Source: an uncultured Tenacibaculum sp. (GTDB lineage Bacteria; Bacteroidota; Bacteroidia; Flavobacteriales; Flavobacteriaceae). From it: DNA of 64,000 nucleotides. The notes beneath the pieces were generated by a model. It did no database searches. It saw only the letters and a list, made by a program, of their open reading frames with translations, and was not told the DNA's origin. The stretch is taken from NCBI RefSeq assembly GCF_947498805.1, contig NZ_CANMLT010000006.1, positions 124,001-188,000 on the forward strand, in the 5' to 3' direction. The stretch's first letter is position 1, and every line of letters starts with the position of its first letter. Positions 1-8,029 of the stretch are shown here, piece after piece. The position numbers were made by a program, and so were the translations under genes.

Positions 1-1165
1 TCATATTCTCTATTGGAATATTAATTCCTTTCAATTTACCAATTGGACTTCCAAAGCCTTCTGCATGATAGTTAATTCCATGTCCAATTAGTTCTTTATC
101 TCTATTTGCTAGAGCAGTTGGACCTGTAGTTTGAATATAAATAGGTTGATTTCTTTCATCAGAAATAACATTTGTAAATATTCCTGAAACTTGTAAGCCT
201 GTACTCAATTCAATTGTCCCTAAGTTTTTAGAGTCTATTAATTTTCCCACACCTTTCAAACCACCTGTTCTAATACCCATGGTGTTCGCATACTGTTCTA
301 AAACCAAACTTAAATGTGCAAAGTTTGGCGTAACAAACAATTGCGGTTGTGGTTTAGTAATATCAAAACTAACATTTGCTGCTTCTAGTGTATATGGCAT
401 CTTCTTTACCTCTTCCTTCATACACCATTTACTTTCTCCTATAGAAGATAAAAGTCCTGCTCCATATATTTTTGGATTCTCAACAGTTCCAATCAATCCA
501 TACTCAACTGTCCACCAGTGTAGGTTACGAATTTGAGCCATTTCAGAAAGCTCTCCCATATTATTTTGCAACCACTCAACTTTTTCCTGTGCTTCTTTGA
601 TTTCCTTTTTAGAAGAATTTGGATTTTCTTTTAAAATAGACAACAAACGAATTGCTTCATACATTTCATAATCTTTAGCAGAAGAAATCGCCTTACTACC
701 TATTTCGCCAAACCTTCTTAAATACTCAGCATATTCTGGATTTGCAATAATTGGAGCATGCCCAGCTGCTTCATGAATAATATCTGGAGCTGGTGTATAC
801 TCTATATGATCTATAGTTCTCATATCAGAAGCAATCACCAATACATTATAGGCTTGAAACTCCATAAAAGCATTTGGAGGAATAAAACCATCAACCGAAA
901 CAGCTGCCCAGCCGATTTCTTTTAAGATTCTATTCATCCCTTCCATATGCGGAATACTCTCTACAGAAATCCCCGTTTTTTGCAACCCATCTACATAAGA
1001 CTCATGTGCAACTTTACTCAAGTAATCTATATTCATTCGCATTACATAACGCCATACTGCTTGATTTTGTGCAGTATATTCGTCGTAAGGCTGTTTGACA
1101 ATAAACTTGTGTAAATGCTTCGGTAACCTCTTTGTTACCTCATTCAATTCAAAATGAGTCTCCAT
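1..1165 (-). CDS. Aromatic amino acid hydroxylase (phenylalanine 4-monooxygenase family), 3' end beyond window
   Basis: Biopterin-dependent non-heme iron hydroxylase, most likely converting phenylalanine to tyrosine in the cytoplasm. Translating the minus strand from the ATG at 1165 gives METHFELNEV and then a continuous frame to the window edge. The iron ligands are visible: PDIIHEAAGH supplies two histidines at about residues 131 and 136, and the Glu in WWTVEYGLI is the third facial-triad ligand. The frame already exceeds 385 residues, so this is the long form common in Bacteroidetes rather than the ~260-residue proteobacterial PhhA; the extra C-terminal part has no function I can assign. 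A TAAATTTA element lies 21 nt upstream of the start, one mismatch from the -7 consensus. Tyrosine or tryptophan specificity cannot be excluded. The gene is divergent from the M48 peptidase gene. Confidence 0.9.
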   Translation of the reverse strand, partial: METHFELNEVTKRLPKHLHKFIVKQPYDEYTAQNQAVWRYVMRMNIDYLSKVAHESYVDGLQKTGISVESIPHMEGMNRILKEIGWAAVSVDGFIPPNAFMEFQAYNVLVIASDMRTIDHIEYTPAPDIIHEAAGHAPIIANPEYAEYLRRFGEIGSKAISSAKDYEMYEAIRLLSILKENPNSSKKEIKEAQEKVEWLQNNMGELSEMAQIRNLHWWTVEYGLIGTVENPKIYGAGLLSSIGESKWCMKEEVKKMPYTLEAANVSFDITKPQPQLFVTPNFAHLSLVLEQYANTMGIRTGGLKGVGKLIDSKNLGTIELSTGLQVSGIFTNVISDERNQPIYIQTTGPTALANRDKELIGHGINYHAEGFGSPIGKLKGINIPIENM

Positions 1166-1289
1166 ATAGTGTTGTTGTTTGCTGGGTAAATTTACAGCTT
1201 TTAAAGAACACAAAAAACAGCTTGTTGTTAAATATCTTTATTTTGTAACTTTACGGGAACAACAAAAAATCAAAAAATTTAAAAACACA

Positions 1290-2054
1290 ATGAGAAGAGG
1301 TAGTTTTAAAATCAGATTATTCATTGGTATTGCCATTGTAGCCTTTGCGTATCTGAGAAAATGCAGTCAACAAGAAGTAAATCCTTATACCGGAAAAAAG
1401 CAAGCCATTAGTTTATCTCCTCAGCAAGAAATAGCAATTGGTCTACAACAAGCACCAAGAATGGCGCAACAACATGGAGGGTTATTCCCTAACGACAATG
1501 CTCAAGACTTAGTAGATAAGGTAGGTGCTAAACTTGTAAACAATACTGTGGCCAGACAATCAGGTTATCAATATGAATTTCACTTATTAAGAGACGATAG
1601 AGCTATCAATGCTTTTGCATTACCTGGTGGACAAATTTTTATCACTTATGCACTATTTTCTAAATTAAAGAATGAAGATCAATTGGCCGGTGTATTAGGT
1701 CATGAAATAGGTCATGTTCTTGGAAAACATTCTAATGAACGTATTACAAATGCTAATTTCTGGAAGCTTTTAACAATGGGAGCCTCTGTAGGTGCTGATC
1801 TAGGGCAACTTGCAAATAGTATCGGGCAACAAACTTTATTAAAAAATGGTAGAGGTGATGAATTAGAAAGTGACGAATTAGGAGTTAAACTTATGATTGA
1901 TGCTGGATATAATCCAGAAAGTTTAATTGGAGTTATGGAAATCTTAAAAGCCGCAGCAGGACCAAATAGAGTTCCTGAATTTCAAAGTACTCACCCAGAC
2001 CCCGAAAATAGAATTGAAAAAATAAAAGAGGCAATTCGCAAGTACAAAAAATAA
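1290..2054 (+). CDS. M48 family zinc metallopeptidase, membrane-anchored
   Basis: Predicted periplasm-facing zinc endopeptidase of the M48 (HtpX/BepA/Oma1-like) family. The HExxH signature is in GHEIGHVLGKHSNER, and a downstream ELESDELGVKLM segment supplies the third metal ligand Glu typical of the family. The N terminus MRRGSFKIRLFIGIAIVAFAY is a short positively charged segment plus one hydrophobic stretch; the cysteine after it (LRKC) is not a good lipobox, so an uncleaved anchor is as likely as a lipoprotein. I chose ATG 1290 over the in-frame ATG at 1179 because the earlier start would add a lysine-rich stretch before the signal and overlap the promoter region (TAACTTTA at 1246). A role in envelope protein quality control is inferred from family. 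The next gene starts 9 bp downstream. Confidence 0.88.
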   Translation: MRRGSFKIRLFIGIAIVAFAYLRKCSQQEVNPYTGKKQAISLSPQQEIAIGLQQAPRMAQQHGGLFPNDNAQDLVDKVGAKLVNNTVARQSGYQYEFHLLRDDRAINAFALPGGQIFITYALFSKLKNEDQLAGVLGHEIGHVLGKHSNERITNANFWKLLTMGASVGADLGQLANSIGQQTLLKNGRGDELESDELGVKLMIDAGYNPESLIGVMEILKAAAGPNRVPEFQSTHPDPENRIEKIKEAIRKYKK

Positions 2055-2063
2055 AGCTATGTT

Positions 2064-2324
2064 ATGTTAGGATTCGGAGCTGCATCTGAGATGCAAAAAA
2101 CCGTAAAAAATCTAAGAAGAAAACCTATAAGTTCTTTTGAAAAAATAAAAGACTTGAATAGTTCTTCTGGTAAAATTGAAAAGAAAGAAGTTTCCCAAAA
2201 GGAATTAGCCGCTATAAGAGAAAAGGTTCAAAAGGAAAACAGAATTCGCACCATACGTTTTGCGCTATTCTTAATTATTTCAATCATTATTTTGACCTAT
2301 TTTATCGGTTTTTATAAATACTAG
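2064..2324 (+). CDS. Small single-TM protein, tandem paralogue 1
   Basis: Protein of 86 residues that I do not recognise as a characterised family. It begins MLGFGAASEMQ, continues with a basic, Lys/Glu-rich amphipathic middle (SSFEKIKDL, QKELAAIREKVQKENRIRTIR) and ends in one strongly hydrophobic segment (FALFLIISIIILTYFIGFY), so it is probably a tail-anchored or single-pass membrane protein with a short coiled coil. The gene lies 9 bp after the M48 peptidase gene and is followed by a terminator at 2367-2406. The next gene downstream encodes a protein of the same design, which supports both being real. Function unknown. Confidence 0.75.
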   Translation: MLGFGAASEMQKTVKNLRRKPISSFEKIKDLNSSSGKIEKKEVSQKELAAIREKVQKENRIRTIRFALFLIISIIILTYFIGFYKY

Positions 2325-2366
2325 TAGACTTATATTCCATTATAAAAGCAGTATACTTTATATACT

Positions 2367-2406
2367 AAATCCGTCGCTCATAATCATTTGAGTGATGGAT
2401 TTTTAC
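2367..2406 (+). terminator. Intrinsic terminator after first small membrane protein
   Basis: A 14-bp stem (left arm 2367-2380, right arm 2389-2402) with two G-T pairs and an 8-nt loop runs into a T-rich tract. It separates the M48/small-protein unit from the second paralogue, which must therefore have its own promoter. Confidence 0.75.
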
Positions 2407-2468
2407 TTTACAAGTGTAACTTTTTCGCCTAAAACGCTACTTATAGATGTAACTTTAAATTATTTGCT

Positions 2469-2735
2469 ATGGGATTTGGAGGTACTACATCCGCTATGAT
2501 TGCGAGTTTAAAACACAATAAGAGAACTCGAAAAACATCATTTGAAAAATTAGAAAGATTTCTAAAAGAAGACAACAACAAACTTTATTTTGATAAAAAA
2601 TCGAGTAAACAAGATTTAGAAAGAATTCGCAAAGAAACTCAAAAAGAACAGAGAATTTCTTTTTTAAAAAATGCATTGTCATTTGTTTTAGTCGCTGTTA
2701 TTTTAATCTACGTAATCGGTTTCGTTATTTTTTAA
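2469..2735 (+). CDS. Small single-TM protein, tandem paralogue 2
   Basis: Protein of 88 residues, evidently homologous to the product of 2064-2324: both start with a GFG(A/G) turn, share the SFEKL/SFEKI block, a run of the type DLERIRKETQKEQRI, and end in a single hydrophobic helix (ALSFVLVAVILIYVIGFVIF). The family is unknown to me. A terminator separates it from paralogue 1, and a TAACTTTA element at 2451 (one mismatch from consensus) lies 10 nt before the ATG, so it is probably transcribed alone. The tandem arrangement suggests duplication followed by independent regulation. Confidence 0.75.
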   Translation: MGFGGTTSAMIASLKHNKRTRKTSFEKLERFLKEDNNKLYFDKKSSKQDLERIRKETQKEQRISFLKNALSFVLVAVILIYVIGFVIF

Positions 2736-2756
2736 GTACTCACTAAAAATCTTTCT

Positions 2757-2764
2757 TACTTTTG
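2757..2764 (+). promoter_or_regulatory. -7 element TACTTTTG for gpmI
   Basis: Exact match to the Bacteroidetes TAnnTTTG consensus, 18 nt before the gpmI ATG. No clear TTG -33 box. It rules out the upstream in-frame ATG at 2762. Confidence 0.65.
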
Positions 2765-2782
2765 TGCTTCAAAACACGACAA

Positions 2783-4300
2783 ATGAACAAGAAAGTTATT
2801 TTAATGATACTAGATGGGTGGGGAATTACTCAAGACCCTAAGGTATCTGCTATATACAATGCTAAAACACCTTTTATTAATTCTCTATACGATAAATTTC
2901 CTCATGCAGAATTGCGCACCGATGGTGAACATGTAGGTTTACCTGAAGGTCAAATGGGAAATTCAGAAGTAGGACATATGAATTTAGGTGCTGGTAGAAT
3001 TGTATATCAAAACTTAGCTAGAATCAACAATGCAGTTAAAGACGGTTCTTTAGCTCAAGAACAAGAATTGTTAAATGCTTTTAAGTACGCTAAACAAAAT
3101 AACAAAAATGTTCATTTTTTAGGATTGGTTTCGAACGGAGGAATTCATTCTCACATCAACCATCTAAAAGGCCTTTTAGAAGCAGCCAATAATTCTGGAT
3201 TAGATAATGTTTATTTACATGCTTTCACTGATGGTCGTGATTGCGATCCTAAGTCAGGAAAATACTTTATCAACGATATTCAAAAACACATGCAAGAAAC
3301 TACCGGTGAATTGGCTTCAATCATAGGTCGTTATTACGCAATGGACCGAGACAAACGTTGGGAACGTGTTCAATTAGCTTACGACGCTTTGGTACACGGA
3401 AAAGGAACTTATAGCACTAATGCAAGTGAAAGTATTGAGCAAAGCTACAATGATGGCGTAACAGATGAGTTTATCAAACCTATTATAATGGTTGATGAAA
3501 ACAAACAACCAAAAACTACTATTAAAGCAGATGATGTTGTTATTTTCTTCAATTTCAGAACAGATAGAGGACGCCAATTAACAGAAGCTTTAAGTCAGAA
3601 AGACTTTAGTGATTTTAACATGAAAAAATTACCATTGTATTTTGTTACTCTAACAAACTATGATGATACATTTAATAACATTCAGGTAGTTTACGACAAT
3701 AAAAATATTGAAAACACTTTAGGAAAGGTATTAGAATCGGCAGAAAAAAAGCAGATCAGAATTGCCGAAACAGAAAAGTACCCACATGTTACTTTCTTCT
3801 TTTCTGGTGGTAGAGAAAAAGAATTTAATGGAGAAAAACGTTTGCTATGTCCATCTCCAAAAGTTGCCACCTATGATTTAAAGCCTGAAATGAGTGCTTA
3901 TGAAATCAGAGATGCTATTGTTCCTGAATTAAAATCTGGAGATGTTGACTTTGTTTGTTTAAACTTTGCCAATGGTGATATGGTTGGGCATACTGGAGTT
4001 TTTGAAGCGGCAGTAAAAGCTTGTGAGGCTGTAGATCATTGCGTAAATGATGTAATTACAACAGCTTTAGAAAATGATTATACAACCATTCTAATTGCTG
4101 ATCATGGAAATTGTGAAACTATGATTAATCCTGATGGATCACCTCATACCGCACACACTACAAATCCGGTTCCTATGATTTTAATTGATAAAGATTTAAA
4201 ATCAATTAAAAGTGGTATCTTGGGTGACATCGCTCCAACAATTTTAAATTTAATGGGTGTGGAGCAACCAGAAGAAATGACACAACATTCATTAGTTTAA
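2783..4300 (+). CDS. gpmI: 2,3-bisphosphoglycerate-independent phosphoglycerate mutase
   Basis: Interconverts 3- and 2-phosphoglycerate in glycolysis/gluconeogenesis using two Mn ions and a phosphoserine intermediate. The alkaline-phosphatase-like fold is evident: ILDGWG at residues 9-14 gives the first metal Asp, MGNSEVGHMNLGAGR carries the catalytic Ser at about residue 61, and DRDKRWERVQ, NFRTDRGR and IADHGNCE blocks supply substrate and metal contacts. At 505 residues it has the normal length. The start at 2783 is supported by the upstream TACTTTTG element. It is followed 9 bp later by the thioredoxin-fold lipoprotein gene, so the two are probably cotranscribed. Confidence 0.96.
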   Translation: MNKKVILMILDGWGITQDPKVSAIYNAKTPFINSLYDKFPHAELRTDGEHVGLPEGQMGNSEVGHMNLGAGRIVYQNLARINNAVKDGSLAQEQELLNAFKYAKQNNKNVHFLGLVSNGGIHSHINHLKGLLEAANNSGLDNVYLHAFTDGRDCDPKSGKYFINDIQKHMQETTGELASIIGRYYAMDRDKRWERVQLAYDALVHGKGTYSTNASESIEQSYNDGVTDEFIKPIIMVDENKQPKTTIKADDVVIFFNFRTDRGRQLTEALSQKDFSDFNMKKLPLYFVTLTNYDDTFNNIQVVYDNKNIENTLGKVLESAEKKQIRIAETEKYPHVTFFFSGGREKEFNGEKRLLCPSPKVATYDLKPEMSAYEIRDAIVPELKSGDVDFVCLNFANGDMVGHTGVFEAAVKACEAVDHCVNDVITTALENDYTTILIADHGNCETMINPDGSPHTAHTTNPVPMILIDKDLKSIKSGILGDIAPTILNLMGVEQPEEMTQHSLV

Positions 4301-4309
4301 TTATACCTC

Positions 4310-4840
4310 ATGAAAAAAATTATATTATTAGCTACAATCGTACTATTAGCATCATGTGCTGCTCCTAAAAAAACAATGGCTGCAAAAGACACAGATGGAA
4401 ATTTAGTTGGCTATGTTAACAAAAAGAGCTTTCAACAAGAACCTTATGGTAGCGAATGGTTTAACGATTTTTACTCGTATTATGAAACCAATAAAGATGC
4501 TGTTGAAAAACTAAAACCACTTTTAAAGGATGTAAAAATTAAAGGTTTTATGGGAACTTGGTGTGGAGACAGTCAAAGAGAAGTACCTAACCTTTATAAA
4601 ATTTTAGACGAAGCTGGTTTTGATTATAAAAACATGGAATTGGTAGGTGTTAATCGTCAAAAGAAAGCAAACGGATTAGAAGAAAACTTAAACATTATTC
4701 GTGTTCCTACTTTTATTTTTTATAAAGACGGAAAAGAAATAGGACGCTTCGTTGAGCATGCTGTTGACGACAGTACTGTTGAAGAAGATTTCGTAAAAAT
4801 TGTATCTGGTCAAGAATACAAACATCCATATCAAAAATAA
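4310..4840 (+). CDS. Thioredoxin-fold lipoprotein with CxxS active site
   Basis: Lipoprotein of 176 residues: the signal ends LLASC with Cys16 as the probable lipidated residue, followed by a thioredoxin-like domain. The active-site loop reads GTWCGDSQREVP, so the second cysteine of a normal CxxC is Ser; the cis-proline motif is RVPTF. A monothiol protein cannot run a standard two-cysteine disulfide cycle, so a glutathione-like/monothiol, isomerase or binding role is more likely (inference). It follows gpmI by 9 bp, while the downstream map gene has its own promoter. A related WCGDA protein is encoded at 48182-48775. Substrate unknown. Confidence 0.85.
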   Translation: MKKIILLATIVLLASCAAPKKTMAAKDTDGNLVGYVNKKSFQQEPYGSEWFNDFYSYYETNKDAVEKLKPLLKDVKIKGFMGTWCGDSQREVPNLYKILDEAGFDYKNMELVGVNRQKKANGLEENLNIIRVPTFIFYKDGKEIGRFVEHAVDDSTVEEDFVKIVSGQEYKHPYQK

Positions 4841-4843
4841 ACG

Positions 4844-4851
4844 TAAATTTG
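4844..4851 (+). promoter_or_regulatory. -7 element TAAATTTG for map
   Basis: Exact TAnnTTTG match 18 nt before the map ATG at 4870. It overlaps the alternative upstream ATG at 4849, which is therefore unlikely to be used. Confidence 0.65.
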
Positions 4852-4869
4852 CGCTTCAAAATTTTCACC

Positions 4870-5688
4870 ATGATAATACAAAAGTCTAGAGAAGAAATCG
4901 AATTAATGCGCGAAAGTGCTTTAGTAGTTTCTAAAACCTTAGGAATGCTTGCAAAAGAAGTAAAGCCTGGAGTTACTACTTTACACCTCGATAAACTTGC
5001 TGAAGAATTTATTAGAGCGCAAGGAGCAGTTCCTGGTTTTTTAGGATTGTATGATTTTCCAAACACACTTTGTATGAGCCCGAACACTCAAGTTGTTCAT
5101 GGTATTCCTAACAAAACTCCTTTACAAGAAGGAGATATCATCTCTATTGATTGTGGAGCTATTAAAAATGGATTTTATGGTGATCATGCATACACTTTTG
5201 CTGTTGGTGAAATTGCACCTGAAACACAAAAGCTTTTAGATGTTACAAAACAAAGCTTATACGAAGGTATTCGTCAATTAAAAGTTGGAAACCGTGTAGG
5301 AGATGTTGGTTTTGCTATTCAAAACTACTGTGAAAAACACGGGTATGGTGTTGTTCGTGAATTGGTAGGACATGGATTAGGAAAAACGATGCACGAAGAT
5401 CCTGAAATGCCTAACTATGGTAAAAGAGGACGCGGGAAGAAGTTTGTTGAAGGAATGGTAGTAGCTATTGAACCTATGATTAACATGGGAACTCATAAAA
5501 TTCGTCAGCATAGTGATGGTTGGACGATTACTACTTTAGATAATAAACCTTCTGCGCATTTTGAGCACGATGTTGCTATTGTTGACGGAAAACCAGAGTT
5601 ATTATCTACTTTCCAATATATCTATGAAGCTTTAGGTATTGAGAGTGATGAGGAAAATGAGTTTAGACAACAACCATTAGTTTTATAA
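4870..5688 (+). CDS. map: Type I methionine aminopeptidase
   Basis: Removes the initiator methionine from nascent proteins. The pita-bread fold metal ligands are all visible in order: SIDCG (Asp), GDHAYTF (Asp), ELVGHGLGKTMHE (His), VVAIEPMIN (Glu) and HFEHDVAIVDGKPELL (Glu). At 272 residues it matches the bacterial class with a short acidic C-terminal tail (ESDEENEF...). The start at 4870 follows from the TAAATTTG promoter element just upstream. Its stop codon is separated by one base from the methyltransferase start, indicating cotranscription. Confidence 0.96.
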   Translation: MIIQKSREEIELMRESALVVSKTLGMLAKEVKPGVTTLHLDKLAEEFIRAQGAVPGFLGLYDFPNTLCMSPNTQVVHGIPNKTPLQEGDIISIDCGAIKNGFYGDHAYTFAVGEIAPETQKLLDVTKQSLYEGIRQLKVGNRVGDVGFAIQNYCEKHGYGVVRELVGHGLGKTMHEDPEMPNYGKRGRGKKFVEGMVVAIEPMINMGTHKIRQHSDGWTITTLDNKPSAHFEHDVAIVDGKPELLSTFQYIYEALGIESDEENEFRQQPLVL

Positions 5689-5689
5689 G

Positions 5690-6457
5690 ATGTCTTTATT
5701 TAAGGCAGTATTAAATACGATTCCAAGACCTATTTTAATTAAAGCTAGTTATTGGGTTCGCCCTGTAATAGCTTGGTGGTTAAAAGGTGATAGGTTTACG
5801 GACCCCATTGATGGTAGATCATTCCGTAAATTTTTACCTTACGGTTATGGTACGCAAAGAGAAAATGCATTATCTCCATCTACTTTATCATTAGAAAGAC
5901 ACCGTTTACTTTGGTTATATTTAAAGGAAGAAACTGATTTCTTTACATCTAACATACAACGAAAAGTTTTACATATTGCTCCTGAACAATGTTTCTTAGA
6001 TCGATTTAAAAAACTTAAAAACATCTATTATACCACTTCAGATTTAGAATCACCTATTGCAGATGTAAAAGCTGATATTTGTGATTTACCTTTTGAAGAC
6101 AATTCTTTTGACATTGTATTTTGCAATCATGTTTTAGAGCATATTCCAGACGATACTAAAGCCATGCAGGAATTGCATCGTGTATTAAAAACTGGAGGTA
6201 TGGGTATCTTTCAGATTCCGCAGGATCTATCTAGAGAAACTACTTTTGAAGATGATTCTATTACCGACCCAAAGGAACGTGCTGAAATATTTGGGCAATA
6301 CGACCATGTGCGCGTGTACGGACGTGATTATTTTGATAAATTACGCTCTATCGGATTCAAAGTTGACGAAATAGATTACACAAAAAAAATCGCTCCAGAA
6401 TTACTAGAACGATATGCTTTAATGAAAGGTGAAATTTTACCTGTTTGTTATAAGTAG
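5690..6457 (+). CDS. Class I SAM-dependent methyltransferase
   Basis: Protein of 255 residues with a Methyltransf_11-type Rossmann core. The acidic SAM-binding strand end is in TTSDLESPIADVKADI, followed by LPFEDNSFDIVFCNHVLEHIPDD (motif with the conserved D..F..V..C.HVLEH), then ELHRVLKTGGMGIFQIP. No membrane segment or signal. It lies one base after map and is clearly in the same transcript; no link to methionine processing is implied by family. The substrate cannot be told from sequence. It converges with the lipoprotein gene at 6461, leaving only 3 bp between them, with no visible terminator. Confidence 0.85.
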   Translation: MSLFKAVLNTIPRPILIKASYWVRPVIAWWLKGDRFTDPIDGRSFRKFLPYGYGTQRENALSPSTLSLERHRLLWLYLKEETDFFTSNIQRKVLHIAPEQCFLDRFKKLKNIYYTTSDLESPIADVKADICDLPFEDNSFDIVFCNHVLEHIPDDTKAMQELHRVLKTGGMGIFQIPQDLSRETTFEDDSITDPKERAEIFGQYDHVRVYGRDYFDKLRSIGFKVDEIDYTKKIAPELLERYALMKGEILPVCYK

Positions 6458-6460
6458 TTT

Positions 6461-6904
6461 TTAAAATTCAGATACCCTATAAATATAAGCTTCTTTATAA
6501 AGATAATATAACATCCTATTCAAATCGTTCTCAAGCATAGAGTTAAACAACTCAACATCCTCTGGATTAGCATCGTGATGGAGAAATTTCACATCTTTAT
6601 CTTCAAACAAATCATTCATATCTTTCTTTAACTCTTGCATACATCTTCTTTTATCGTCAACACTCTTTAAATTCGATATCTCTGCAATTGTCTTCTCAAT
6701 CACTACCATTTCTTGATAAACTCCACTATACATTTTCGGTTGCTCCAAAGATTTATTCTTAAAAAATCTTCGCATACTTTCAACTTCCTCTAGATAAATT
6801 GTATTAGACAATTTATTCAACTTAAAAACAATTTCTCTTTCATTACATGTTTTTTTACAAGAAAAAAAAGAAAACATCACTATTAATAAAAAAACTTTTT
6901 TCAC
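6461..6904 (-). CDS. Small lipoprotein of unknown function
   Basis: Protein of 147 residues with a clear lipoprotein signal (MKKVFLLIVMFSFFSC, Cys16) followed by KKTC and a mostly helical, charged domain. I recognise no family. It starts 21 bp downstream of apbE on the same strand and probably shares its transcript; a role with ApbE is only suggested by position. Confidence 0.65.
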   Translation of the reverse strand: MKKVFLLIVMFSFFSCKKTCNEREIVFKLNKLSNTIYLEEVESMRRFFKNKSLEQPKMYSGVYQEMVVIEKTIAEISNLKSVDDKRRCMQELKKDMNDLFEDKDVKFLHHDANPEDVELFNSMLENDLNRMLYYLYKEAYIYRVSEF

Positions 6905-6925
6905 AACAATAATTTAAAGTTACTT

Positions 6926-7894
6926 CTAATTCTTGAACTCTTCTATTTCTCCTTTATCATTTGCATATAAAAGCACTGCTTTTATCTCAGGGTGCTTTTC
7001 TAAAAAGGCTTTCGATTTCTCTAGTCCCATCGCCATAAAAGAAGTTGCGTAGGCATCTACATCAGCGCAATCTACCTTACCATACACCGTAGCACTTAAC
7101 AAATTACTTTCAGTAGCAAAACCTGTTTTTGGACTGATGGTATGCACTACTTTTCTACCATCTTTGGTCATTCTAAATTTTCGATAGTTCCCTGATCCTG
7201 CCATAGATTGATTGTCTAATTCTACATATCTAGAAACACTTCGTGTACCATCTGTATTCGGGTCATCAATAGCAACCGTCCAAAATTTATTTCTCTTATT
7301 CTTTCCTCTTGCTCTTATCTCCCCTCCTATTTCTACTAAATAATTTGATACATTTTTACTTTCTAAAAAACGACCAACTACATCACTTCCATACCCTTTT
7401 GCTATAGAATTAAAATCTAAGCACATTTCAGAAAATTGTTTCACAACCTTCTTATCTTTCAGTTCTATCTTATTAAACCCGACTAACTTCATTAATTCTT
7501 TTACCTGTAATGAGTCTAAATCTTTTTTCTCTTTTTTATAACCAAAACCCCAAGCATTTACCAACTCACAAACAGTTGGATCAAAATACCCATTGGTTTC
7601 TTTAAATATCCTTTTAGATTTTTGAAAAACCTCTTCAAACATCGCATCTACAACAATTGTAGAATCTCCTTGATTGATCTTAGAAATATCTGATGTTGGC
7701 ATATAGGTAGACAATGATTTGTTCACCAATTGAAACAAACTATCAATAGACTCTTGATAGTTCACATCATCTAAATATGTAATATGATACATCGTTCCAA
7801 AAACGCCACCTTGCAATTTTGTCTCCTTAATTTGCTCTTCTTTTTTACAAGAAACAAACACCAATAATACTAGTAGATATCGTAAATTTTTCAT
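6926..7894 (-). CDS. apbE: FAD:protein FMN transferase lipoprotein
   Basis: Transfers FMN from FAD onto Thr/Ser of target proteins such as NqrB/NqrC or RnfG subunits on the periplasmic side. The signal peptide MKNLRYLLVLLVFVSC has a lipobox with Cys16. ApbE family landmarks are FGTMYHITY near the N terminus, DFNSIAKGYGSDVV, VEIGGEIRARGKN, and HTISPKTGF with the nearby Asp of ADVDAYATSFMAMG for Mg binding. At 322 residues the length is normal. No Nqr or Rnf genes are in the window, so the flavinylated partner lies elsewhere. The start is supported by TATTTTTG 17 nt upstream. Confidence 0.94.
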   Translation of the reverse strand: MKNLRYLLVLLVFVSCKKEEQIKETKLQGGVFGTMYHITYLDDVNYQESIDSLFQLVNKSLSTYMPTSDISKINQGDSTIVVDAMFEEVFQKSKRIFKETNGYFDPTVCELVNAWGFGYKKEKKDLDSLQVKELMKLVGFNKIELKDKKVVKQFSEMCLDFNSIAKGYGSDVVGRFLESKNVSNYLVEIGGEIRARGKNKRNKFWTVAIDDPNTDGTRSVSRYVELDNQSMAGSGNYRKFRMTKDGRKVVHTISPKTGFATESNLLSATVYGKVDCADVDAYATSFMAMGLEKSKAFLEKHPEIKAVLLYANDKGEIEEFKN

Positions 7895-7911
7895 CTAAAT
7901 TATTTTGCTTA

Positions 7912-7919
7912 CAAAAATA
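7912..7919 (-). promoter_or_regulatory. -7 element TATTTTTG for apbE
   Basis: Exact TAnnTTTG match on the minus strand, 17 nt before the apbE ATG at 7894. Confidence 0.6.
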
Positions 7920-7977
7920 AGGCTATAGAATATATCATAAAAGATTGTTAACAGTCTTTTTTATATCTTCATTTTTA

Positions 7978-7985
7978 TAAATTTG
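7978..7985 (+). promoter_or_regulatory. -7 element TAAATTTG for the OmpA-like gene
   Basis: Exact TAnnTTTG match, 44 nt before ATG 8030; no TTG at the expected -33 distance. Confidence 0.5.
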
Positions 7986-8029
7986 TTTCTTATTAGATTT
8001 AATAACACATCTAAAATTTTAGATTTAAA

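Noticed and set aside
279..536. Plus-strand 85-residue frame at the left end
   Set aside because: Antisense shadow of the aromatic amino acid hydroxylase, whose catalytic motifs are on the minus strand.
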